Positions 52,669 to 60,028 of a stretch of DNA of 64,000 bases are shown here, piece after piece. This stretch comes from Acidobacteriaceae bacterium. GTDB taxonomy: Bacteria > Acidobacteriota > Terriglobia > Terriglobales > Acidobacteriaceae. How positions within the stretch are numbered: the stretch's first letter is position 1; the number at the start of each line of letters is the position of its first letter. The notes beneath the pieces are model-generated. The model did not search any database, was not told where the DNA came from, and saw only the letters and a program-made list of their open reading frames with translations. The translations under genes and the position numbers were made by a program. The stretch lies in contig JAPWKE010000003.1 in NCBI GenBank assembly GCA_028283655.1, positions 2,914,001 to 2,978,000 of the forward strand. The letters run 5' to 3'.

Positions 52669-53121
52669 TTATCTGCGGCGAGCAAATTCCTGAGCCGTTT
52701 CCTGTGGGGTGAGGCCAGGTTTTGATGCGATGGATTTCTGCTCCACCTCGATCGAAACGTTCTCATGCTTGATGTCGAGACGGAGCCGGTTGAAGAGGCT
52801 CATGTAGACGTTCGCGATCCAGACGAGGGCGAACCAGGCGAGCAGGTAGCCGCGCCAGCCGGTGAAGAGAAGCTGGAAGTCAAAGAGCAGCAGAGCGAGC
52901 GCCGAGACGTAGTGCGAGAAGCAGTACTCGCAGGTGAAGAGGTAGAAGAACTTACGCTTGGGCAGCGCGGTGGCGGTCTGCGACTGCTGCTTACAGTACT
53001 CGCGCGGCTCGCGGAAGACCTCTTCGTGGGTGACGGTCCAGGCGACGCAGGCGACGGGCACGGCAAGGAGCAGAAGTATCGCAGTCTGGTGCAGCAGAGG
53101 GATGGAGAGTTCCGTCGCCAT
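52669..53121 (-). CDS. Small membrane protein with CxxC motif
   Basis: 150 residues from the ATG at 53119-53121 (MATELSIPLLHQTAILLLLAVPVACVAWTV); longer frames upstream overlap birA and are rejected. Three hydrophobic segments (about 11-31, 68-88, 92-112). The first loop contains EYCKQQ, and the second segment begins with FTCEYCFSHY, a CxxC that could bind a metal or act in redox chemistry. The C-terminal 35 residues are charged. I do not recognise the family. Its start is 35 bp from the divergent birA start, so the two share a promoter region. Confidence 0.65.
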   Translation of the reverse strand: MATELSIPLLHQTAILLLLAVPVACVAWTVTHEEVFREPREYCKQQSQTATALPKRKFFYLFTCEYCFSHYVSALALLLFDFQLLFTGWRGYLLAWFALVWIANVYMSLFNRLRLDIKHENVSIEVEQKSIASKPGLTPQETAQEFARRR

Positions 53122-53156
53122 GCTGAGTTTGGATGCGAGTAGCATCAGGGATGACG

Positions 53157-53978
53157 ATGGTTGCGATAGACAAAATTGACAGGACGAAGCTGGCCGGAGG
53201 GCTGGTAGGAACGCGCTTTGCAGGCAAGGTGCGGCACTTCGAGACGATTGGCTCGACGAATACGGAGCTGCTGGCAGCAGCCGCAGAGGGCGCTGCCGAG
53301 GGCACGGCGTATGTTGCCGACGAGCAGACAGCGGGGCGCGGCCGTGGAGGCCATGCGTGGCACTCGGCTGCGGGGGATGGGCTGTATGTATCGGCGCTGG
53401 TGAAGCCTTCCCTGAAGCTTGCGGATGCGTTGCTGCTCTCCCTGGCGACGGGGCTTGCGGTGCAGCAGGCGGTGCGCGAGGTAACGGCGGTGACGCTGGA
53501 TATTCGCTGGCCGAACGATCTGATGTTCGCGGGCGCGGATGGCGTGACGCGGAAGTGCGGCGGGATCCTGGTGGAGACGGCGGTGGAGCCGGGGCCGGAG
53601 CCTGCGTTGCGCTACGCCGTGGTGGGTGTGGGCCTGAACGTGCACCATGCGGCGTTTCCGCCGGAGCTGGAGAAGCTGGCGACGTCGTTGCGGTTGGCGA
53701 GTAAGCTGTCGGTGTTTCGCACTCCCCTGCTGCTGGCGATGCTGCGGAACCTTGACCTGGAGCTGACGCGGCTGGAGGCAACCACGGACGGCCATGCGCG
53801 GCTGCAGGAGAGGTTCACGGCTGCGTCGACCTGGGTGCGGGGCAAACGTGTGAGTGTGCCGGAGGACGGCGGCTATACTGGGGAAACTTCCGGACTGGAT
53901 GACCGCGGGTATTTGCTCGTCGCAGGTGACGATGGGCGAACACGGACGGTGCGCTCCGGAGGCGTACGCGAGCTGTGA
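53157..53978 (+). CDS. birA: Biotin--[acetyl-CoA-carboxylase] ligase
   Basis: 273 residues from the ATG at 53157, with AGGG 6 nt upstream; an ATG at 53151 is also possible. Attaches biotin to acetyl-CoA carboxylase and related carriers. Landmarks: FETIGSTNTELLA, ADEQTAGRGRGGHAWHSAAGDGLYVS (biotinyl-AMP loop), DIRWPNDLMF, and GVGLNVHHAAFP. No N-terminal winged helix, so it lacks the repressor function of E. coli BirA (group I). It lies 40 bp before coaX and is codirectional, a common cofactor pair in many bacteria. Confidence 0.95.
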   Translation: MVAIDKIDRTKLAGGLVGTRFAGKVRHFETIGSTNTELLAAAAEGAAEGTAYVADEQTAGRGRGGHAWHSAAGDGLYVSALVKPSLKLADALLLSLATGLAVQQAVREVTAVTLDIRWPNDLMFAGADGVTRKCGGILVETAVEPGPEPALRYAVVGVGLNVHHAAFPPELEKLATSLRLASKLSVFRTPLLLAMLRNLDLELTRLEATTDGHARLQERFTAASTWVRGKRVSVPEDGGYTGETSGLDDRGYLLVAGDDGRTRTVRSGGVREL

Positions 53979-54018
53979 CGGGCGGGTGCAATTTCAAGAC
54001 GAGGCGGGCAGGCACAGG

Positions 54019-54816
54019 ATGCTACTGGCACTCGATGTAGGCAATACAAATACGGTGATGGGGTTGTACCGTCCGGCGAGCGCAGAGACGCCCGCGACGA
54101 TGGTGGCGGACTGGCGCATCACGACGCCGACGCGCGAGACCCCTGATGAACTTGGTGTGCTGTTTCAGACGCTGTTTGCGATGCGCGGACTGACGACGGA
54201 CATCGTTACCGGTGTGGCTGTGTCTTCGGTTGTACCGCCGCTTGATCCGACTCTGCGCAAGCTGTGCGAGACGTACTTTAAGGTGCGGCCGCTGTTTATC
54301 GAGCCGGGCGTGAAGACAGGGCTGCCGGTGCTGACCGATAACCCCAGCGATGTGGGTGCGGACCGTGTGGTGAACTGCGTGGCGGCGTACGACCTGGTGG
54401 GCGGCCCGACGATTGTGGTCGACATGGGAACGGCGACGACGTTCGACGTGGTGAGCAAGAAGGGCGAGTTTCTGGGCGGAGCGATTGCTCCGGGGCTGGG
54501 GATTTCCGCCGACGCGTTGTTTGCCCGTGCGGCACGGCTAACGCGCGTGGAGATTAAGAAGCCCGCAAAGATTATTGGCACGTCCACGACGGACAATATT
54601 CAGATTGGGTTGTACTACGGCTACATCGGCTTGATCGACGGCATCCTGGAGCGCATGATTGCGGAGCTTGGGCCGGAGACGAAGGTGATTGCAACGGGAG
54701 GCCTGGCGAAGCTGCTGGCTGCGGACTGCAAGTACCTGAAGCAGGTGGACGATATGCTGACGCTGACCGGGTTGCGACTGATCTGGGAACGCAATGAAGA
54801 GCGACGGAGAAGATAG
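54019..54816 (+). CDS. coaX: Type III pantothenate kinase
   Basis: 265 residues from the ATG at 54019 (MLLALDVGNTNTVMGLYRP); a longer frame overlapping birA is rejected. First step of coenzyme A synthesis. ASKHA-fold motifs: LALDVGNTNT (phosphate 1, catalytic Asp), VSSVVPPLDPT, NPSDVGADRVVNCVAAYD, TIVVDMGTATTFDVV (phosphate 2) and VIATGGLAKLLA. Follows birA by 40 bp. Confidence 0.96.
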   Translation: MLLALDVGNTNTVMGLYRPASAETPATMVADWRITTPTRETPDELGVLFQTLFAMRGLTTDIVTGVAVSSVVPPLDPTLRKLCETYFKVRPLFIEPGVKTGLPVLTDNPSDVGADRVVNCVAAYDLVGGPTIVVDMGTATTFDVVSKKGEFLGGAIAPGLGISADALFARAARLTRVEIKKPAKIIGTSTTDNIQIGLYYGYIGLIDGILERMIAELGPETKVIATGGLAKLLAADCKYLKQVDDMLTLTGLRLIWERNEERRRR

Positions 54817-54829
54817 AGCGTAGAGGACT

Positions 54830-54943
54830 AGAGTGTAGAGCGTAGAGTGCGGCTTGCGGTGGTGAGCGGTGTTTGGCTATGCAGTTTGCTCACGAGTCTC
54901 GTCGTTCTGTCCGCTTGCGCGTCGCTTTTACGCTCTACTTTCT
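54830..54943. repeat. Intergenic element with inverted 15-mers
   Basis: AGAGTGTAGAGCGTA (54830-54844) and TACGCTCTACTTTCT (54929-54943), 13 of 15 paired, enclose about 84 nt. The left copy is the exact reverse complement of 21742-21756 and 49110-49124. Pyrimidine-rich variants continue to 54965, directly before the next start codon. Confidence 0.7.
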
Positions 54944-54965
54944 AACCTCTATTTTCTGACTTCTA

Positions 54966-55688
54966 ATGAATTACTTCGAATACTTTAGTGAAATTGAAGA
55001 ACGGTTCAGCCAGCGGCGTGGATCGATTCTAATGTTGTCGACGCTTGACTGGGCGTTGATTGAGACCTGGCGTGAGGCAGGGATTCCGCTGGAAGCGGTG
55101 TTGCGCGGGATTGATTGCGCGTTCGACAAGTACGACGCCAAGGCTTCGCGTGCGAAGGGTCGGACGCAACGGGTGAACGGGCTGGCGTGGTGTTCGCAGG
55201 CCGTCATGGAAGCTGCCGAAGAAGCAGTGGAAGCGGCAACCGGCGCGTCGTTGAACGTGAAGCGGAGCGATGCGACGGAGAGCGGCTTTGAGCAGGAGCG
55301 CGTTGCGGTGTTTCTGGAACGCAATGCGGACGCGTTGACGAAGAGTGCGGCGATGAAGCTGGCAGGCTCCGCAGAGACGGTTGGAGCCGCAGCGACAAAG
55401 CTGCGTGGGCTGGCGCAGGAGATGCGTGCGGAAGCCGGGTTGGCGTTGGACGAACTGGACCGCACGCTGACCGTAATGGAAGAGCGGCTGGTCGCTGCGG
55501 TACGCGCGGCCGTGAGCGAGGACGAGATGGTGGAGCTTCGCGGACAGGCCGAGGGTGAGCTGGCTCCGTATCGTGCGAAGATGGCACCGGCGCAGTTGAA
55601 GACGATCGTCGCGCAGTTTGAGCAGAAGCGTTTGATGGAACGCTACAAACTGCCGAGATTGAGTTTGTTTTACATGGGGCACGAATGA
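54966..55688 (+). CDS. Conserved protein of unknown function, coupled to rlmD
   Basis: 240 residues, soluble. The N-terminus MNYFEYFSEIEERFSQRRG and the region LSTLDWALIETWREAGIPLEAVLRGIDCAFDKYDAKASRAKGRTQRVNGLAWCSQAV (about 24-80) look like a compact helical domain; the rest is Ala/Glu-rich helix. No catalytic motif seen. I believe similar proteins occur in other Terriglobia next to rlmD, but I do not know a function. Its stop overlaps the rlmD start by 4 nt (ATGA), so the two are probably co-translated. No Shine-Dalgarno is seen before the ATG; instead a pyrimidine-rich repeat tail precedes it. Confidence 0.75.
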   Translation: MNYFEYFSEIEERFSQRRGSILMLSTLDWALIETWREAGIPLEAVLRGIDCAFDKYDAKASRAKGRTQRVNGLAWCSQAVMEAAEEAVEAATGASLNVKRSDATESGFEQERVAVFLERNADALTKSAAMKLAGSAETVGAAATKLRGLAQEMRAEAGLALDELDRTLTVMEERLVAAVRAAVSEDEMVELRGQAEGELAPYRAKMAPAQLKTIVAQFEQKRLMERYKLPRLSLFYMGHE

Positions 55689-56974
55689 GCAAGGCGAAGA
55701 AGCTGCGACTGACACAGGCGCTGTACGGTGGAGAGGTTCTGACCGAGGACGGCACGTGGCGCATTCCCTTCGGGATTCCCGGAGAGTCCGTTGCCATTGC
55801 GGGTGACAACCTGTCGCTTGTGGAGAAGAGCCCGGAGCGTGTGTCGCCAACGTGCGTTCACTTTGGCAGCTGCGGTGGATGCCAATACCAGATGGCGAGC
55901 TACGACGAGCAGTTGCGGATGAAGCACAGCATCCTGCGCGATGAGTTGCGCGAGGCCGGCGTGAAAGAGGTTCCGGAAATTTTCGCGCAGCGCACCGGTG
56001 AGCCCTACGGCTATCGCAATCGCATCCGCCTACGCGTGGAACGCGAGGATGGCAAGCTGCACTTTGGCTACAACAGGCGCGGCACGGCGACGTTTCTGCC
56101 GGTGACGATGTGCCCCATCGCTGCCGATCCGTTGTGGAGTGTCGTAGAGGCGTTGCAGCGCGTGGCTGCTGAGAATGTGGACGCGGCAGCGTGGCTCGAA
56201 GCGGCAAAGGACGTCGAGTTGTTTGCGAACGAGGCGCTCGACAAGGTACAGATGACGCTGCTCTGCCCTCCTCGCACGAAGCAGGCGCAGGGAAGCTTCG
56301 TCCGCATGATGAAGGCGGTGAGTGAAGCTGCGCCGAGCGTTGTAGGTGCGGGTGCAGTCGCGGTCGATGCCAAGGTCGGACTGACGGGCAAGGTCTTTGA
56401 AGAGTGGGGCGCAGCAGGGCTGAGCTATCGCGTGGGCGAGGAGAGCTACTGGGTTTCACGCGGCGGCTTCTTCCAGGTGAACCGGTTTCTGTTGCCGGAG
56501 CTCGTAGAGTTGGTGACCGCAGGGCGAAGCGGCACGCTGGCGTGGGATTTGTTTGCGGGTGTGGGCTTGTTCTCGCGCGTACTGGCGCGGAGCTTTGCGC
56601 AGGTGACGGCGGTGGAGTCGCATCCCGGCGCGGCAAAGGACCTGGCGACGGCGTTGAAGAAGCTGGGCAAGGAGCATCGCGCGGTAGAGTCGACGACGCT
56701 GGCATTTTTGCAACGTGCGGTGATGGAGCGCGAGCTGCCAGAGTTGGTGGTGCTTGATCCTCCACGGGCTGGTGCGGGCGAAGAGGCTTGCGAGCTGCTG
56801 GTGAAGATGCAGCCGAAGACGGTGGTGTACGTCTCGTGCGACCCGACGACGCTGGCACGCGATTGGAGCGTGCTGGAGCAGGGCGGCTATCGTGCGCAGG
56901 GCGTGACGATGGTGGACCTGTTTCCGCAGACGTTTCATATGGAGACGGTGGTGGTCTTCGAACGTCAAGCGTAA
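55685..56974 (+). CDS. rlmD: 23S rRNA (uracil-C5)-methyltransferase
   Basis: 429 residues. Methylates a uridine of 23S rRNA (U1939 in E. coli numbering for RlmD; the related RlmC target is U747) using SAM. Order: TRAM-like N-terminus (about 8-50), Fe-S Cys cluster (CVHFGSCGGCQYQM), central domain, and SAM-dependent catalytic domain with AWDLFAGVGLFSRVLA (about 290-306), VVLDPPRAGAGEEAC and the nucleophile motif VVYVSCDPTTLARDW. Choice between RlmD and RlmC is a family inference; the paralogue cannot be excluded. Overlaps the upstream gene by 4 nt. Confidence 0.85.
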   Translation: MSKAKKLRLTQALYGGEVLTEDGTWRIPFGIPGESVAIAGDNLSLVEKSPERVSPTCVHFGSCGGCQYQMASYDEQLRMKHSILRDELREAGVKEVPEIFAQRTGEPYGYRNRIRLRVEREDGKLHFGYNRRGTATFLPVTMCPIAADPLWSVVEALQRVAAENVDAAAWLEAAKDVELFANEALDKVQMTLLCPPRTKQAQGSFVRMMKAVSEAAPSVVGAGAVAVDAKVGLTGKVFEEWGAAGLSYRVGEESYWVSRGGFFQVNRFLLPELVELVTAGRSGTLAWDLFAGVGLFSRVLARSFAQVTAVESHPGAAKDLATALKKLGKEHRAVESTTLAFLQRAVMERELPELVVLDPPRAGAGEEACELLVKMQPKTVVYVSCDPTTLARDWSVLEQGGYRAQGVTMVDLFPQTFHMETVVVFERQA

Positions 56975-57000
56975 TGCTCTGAGATTCAAGCGCAAAAATA

Positions 57001-57038
57001 ACGAGGAGCACGGAGGTATTCGTGCTCCTCGTTGTTTT
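57001..57038 (+). terminator. Terminator after rlmD built from a CACGGAG unit
   Basis: Perfect stem ACGAGGAGCACG/CGTGCTCCTCGT with loop GAGGTATT, followed by TGTTTTTG. The left arm and loop contain CACGGAGG, the core of the repeat family at 44322 and 46941, so a repeat copy appears to serve as terminator. Confidence 0.85.
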
Positions 57039-57095
57039 TGTGGCCGAGCGGTGAGGGCAGCACTACACTGGGGAGCAAACCATCACGCGTAACGA

Positions 57096-59825
57096 GTGGC
57101 GCTTCCCTTCATGCTGAGTTCAGGTGCCCGAAGATTTTGGATGATGTATCCGCCTGCCGTGGAGCCGCTGCGCTTTCGGCAGATGCCGATGCTGGCCGCT
57201 GCGATGGCGTTTGCCGCAGGCGAGATCGTGGCGCGGCATTGGATCGCAGCGGCTCGCCTGTACGTCGCGCTGGCATTGCTGTTGGTGATTGCAGTGGTGG
57301 CGATGTGGACAGCGCGGCGCGTGATGCTGTGGGCGGTGCTGGCGTTGTGGGTGGCGGTAGGGGCGTTTGCCCTGCAGGTGACTCCGCAGCCGATGCGGCA
57401 GGTCAGTGCGGCACGCTATGCGGATGGGTTGAGCCGCGAGGTTGTGGGCGAAGTAGTGGACGTTCGCCCGATGACACCCCAGAGCGAGAGCGATGCGGAT
57501 GGCGCAGCGTTGCAGCCATGGGAGATCGAGCCGGGTGGATGGGAGCAGGAAGCCGAGCCTGCTCGGACGCTGGTGGATGTGAAGCTGCGTGCAGTGGAGG
57601 AGGTGACTCCTGACGAGGCACACATGCGGCCGATGAACGGCGGCGTTCGCGTGATGTTGCGGGGAGAGGCTCCGGCGCTGCGTTGTGGCGACGTGCTGCG
57701 CCTGCCAATGCGATTGCAGGTGCCGGACGAGTATCGCGACGCGGGCGCGTGGTCACGGCGGGAGTTTCTGCTGCAGCAAGGCATCGGGCTGGAGGCGAAG
57801 GCTGCGGGCGAGAAAGTGATCGTGGCGCAGCATGGGCGGGTCTCAGCCACTTGCCATCTGCGGGAGGCGCAGCGGTGGGCTGTGGCGAGGATGGACCGGT
57901 TCGTGCAATGGCAGCGGACGTTGCGGTGGCCGAAATCGTTGCGGCTGCGAGCCGGCGATGAAGGCACGCTGCAGGCGATGCTCTTCGGCGAACGCAGTGG
58001 ACTGGCGATGAACTGGCGGCAGGAGTTGGAGCGGACAGGGACGTTTCATCTCGTCGTTGTCTCGGGGCTGCATGTGACGCTGCTGGCCGGAGCGTTGCTG
58101 TGGCTGCTGCTGCGGCTGCGTGTGCCGGAGCGAGTGGCGATTCCTGTAACGCTGCTGCTGATGCTAGGATTCGCGCTGCTCACAGGCTTTGGAGTGCCGG
58201 TGCAGCGGGCGCTGTTGATGTGTGCGGTGTACCTGCTGGCGAGGATGCTGCAGCGCGAACGGTCGGCGATGAACGCGCTGGGCATGGCGGCGATGGCGGT
58301 GTTGCTGCTCGATCCTCGGGCGCTGTTTACGGCGAGCTTTCAGATGACGTTCTGCGTGATTGTGGCCGCCGCTGGCGTGGCGGCACCGATCGCCGAGCGA
58401 AGCTATGGGCGCTATCACGTGACGCTGAATACGTTGAAGAAAGTGGAGGCCGATGCATGGCTTGCACCGGATCTGGTGAGCTTTCGCGTTGCCGTACGGT
58501 TGTGGCGAGCGGTGCTGCGCGATGGCGTGTGGAGGCCGCTGGGGGCTTGCGTGGTTCCGGCGCTGCGATTGTTCTTCACGCTGTGCGATGCCCTGCTGTT
58601 TGGAGCAGCGGTAGAGCTGTGCATGGCTCTGCCGGTGGCCGTGCACTTCCACCGCGCGGCGTTGCTGGCGCTGCCGGTAAACGTGGTGGCCGTGCCGCTG
58701 ATGTTTGTGCTGCTGGTACTGACGGTCGTGATGTTTCTGCTGTCGCTGATGAGCGCGTGGCTGGCTGCGCCGGTGGCGGCGATCGTGGCGCTGGGGCTGC
58801 ACTTTTTGCAGGCGATTGTGGGCCATGCGGGTGGGCTCTCGGCGGCGGAGTGGCGTTTGCCGGGGCCGGATGCGGTGCGCGTTGTGGCCGCGTGTGCGGC
58901 GATAGCCGTGGCGTGCTGGGCGCTGCGGGCGAAGGCTCGATGGGCGTGGAGTGGGGCAGCGGTTCTTGCAGCGGCGATGGCGTTTGCAGTGCTGTGGCTG
59001 CCGCGGCCGCAGTTCTCAGCGGGGCTGCTGGAGGTGACGGCGGTGGACGTTGGGCAGGGCGATTCTTTGCTGGTGGTGACGCCGGAGGGCAGGACGCTAC
59101 TGGTGGATGCGGGCGGGCCGGTGGGTGGGGTTCGACCACAGGAACGTTGGGATATAGGCGAGGATGTGGTCTCACCCTATCTGTGGTCGCGCGGAGTGGC
59201 GCGGTTGGATGCGATGGCGTTGACGCACGCGCACAGCGACCACATGGGTGGGATGCTGGCAGTACTGCGGAACTTTCGTCCGCGCGAGCTGTGGCTGAGC
59301 GTGGCGCCGGGCAAGGCAGAAGGGCTGCAGAGGCTGGTCGCCGAAGCGCAGCAGATGGGGGTGCGGGTGCGTTGGCTGCGAGCAGGGGACGCTCCTGCGC
59401 CGGGGGTCGTGGTGCTCGCTCCTGAGGCTGGGTACAGCAACCCGCGCGAGGCGGCGAACAATGATTCGCTGGTGCTGGACGTCCGAGCAGGACACGCTGA
59501 GGCGTTGCTGGAAGGTGATGCGGAGCGGAGCAGCGAAGCGGCGATGGTGGCAAACGGAAAGCTGCATCCGGTAACGCTGCTGAAGGTGGGGCATCATGGC
59601 AGCCGGACGTCTACGACCGAAGCGTTTGCGGCTGCGGTGAGACCAAAGGCGGCGATGGTGAGTGTGGGTAGACGGAATACGTTTGGGCATCCGCGGTGGG
59701 AGGTGTTGGAAACACTGGAGATGGAAGGCACGAGGGTGTTTCGGACGGACCGGCTCGGGGCGGTGACGGTATTGATGGATCCGGCAACGGGTGGCTTTCG
59801 CGAGACCGATGCGATGGGGAGATGA
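57096..59825 (+). CDS. comEC: ComEC/Rec2 DNA-uptake channel protein
   Basis: 909 residues from a GTG; later ATGs (57111, 57141) are possible. Forms the inner-membrane channel for natural transformation in competent bacteria. Order: N-terminal DUF4131-like part with OB-like beta region (about 35-270), the Competence domain with multiple membrane segments (GTFHLVVVSGLHVTLLAGALLWLLL near 313-337, then helices to about 630), and a C-terminal metallo-beta-lactamase-like domain (DVGQGDSLLVV, ALTHAHSDHMGGMLAVLR, LLKVGHHGSRTSTTEAF). All three metal-site motifs are present. Presence suggests natural competence, but other com genes are not in the window. Confidence 0.93.
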   Translation: MALPFMLSSGARRFWMMYPPAVEPLRFRQMPMLAAAMAFAAGEIVARHWIAAARLYVALALLLVIAVVAMWTARRVMLWAVLALWVAVGAFALQVTPQPMRQVSAARYADGLSREVVGEVVDVRPMTPQSESDADGAALQPWEIEPGGWEQEAEPARTLVDVKLRAVEEVTPDEAHMRPMNGGVRVMLRGEAPALRCGDVLRLPMRLQVPDEYRDAGAWSRREFLLQQGIGLEAKAAGEKVIVAQHGRVSATCHLREAQRWAVARMDRFVQWQRTLRWPKSLRLRAGDEGTLQAMLFGERSGLAMNWRQELERTGTFHLVVVSGLHVTLLAGALLWLLLRLRVPERVAIPVTLLLMLGFALLTGFGVPVQRALLMCAVYLLARMLQRERSAMNALGMAAMAVLLLDPRALFTASFQMTFCVIVAAAGVAAPIAERSYGRYHVTLNTLKKVEADAWLAPDLVSFRVAVRLWRAVLRDGVWRPLGACVVPALRLFFTLCDALLFGAAVELCMALPVAVHFHRAALLALPVNVVAVPLMFVLLVLTVVMFLLSLMSAWLAAPVAAIVALGLHFLQAIVGHAGGLSAAEWRLPGPDAVRVVAACAAIAVACWALRAKARWAWSGAAVLAAAMAFAVLWLPRPQFSAGLLEVTAVDVGQGDSLLVVTPEGRTLLVDAGGPVGGVRPQERWDIGEDVVSPYLWSRGVARLDAMALTHAHSDHMGGMLAVLRNFRPRELWLSVAPGKAEGLQRLVAEAQQMGVRVRWLRAGDAPAPGVVVLAPEAGYSNPREAANNDSLVLDVRAGHAEALLEGDAERSSEAAMVANGKLHPVTLLKVGHHGSRTSTTEAFAAAVRPKAAMVSVGRRNTFGHPRWEVLETLEMEGTRVFRTDRLGAVTVLMDPATGGFRETDAMGR

Positions 59826-59976
59826 CGTGGCGAGGAAGGGAGAGTCTTAACGTAACGTTCACGAAGTTTTCCCGCGAAGTACGCGACGGGAGCGGAGGCC
59901 GGGGGCGGGGTTGAAGGCCATCCTAATTCCGAAAAGGCGAACGCACTTGAGCACGCAGACGCGGGGTGCAGAACGC

Positions 59977-60008
59977 CACAAGGGCAGAGCCGAAGCTCTG
60001 CCCTTGTG
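59977..60008. terminator. Convergent terminator hairpin, comEC and lipoprotein genes
   Basis: Perfect 14-bp stem CACAAGGGCAGAGC/GCTCTGCCCTTGTG with a CGAA loop. Weak T-runs both ways. It sits between the converging comEC and lipoprotein stops. Confidence 0.75.
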
Positions 60009-60028
60009 ACATGGAGTTGGTGGTTGGG

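Noticed and set aside
55029-57011. 660-residue minus-strand frame over the unknown gene and rlmD
   Set aside because: Pro/Ser/Arg-rich shadow without any domain.
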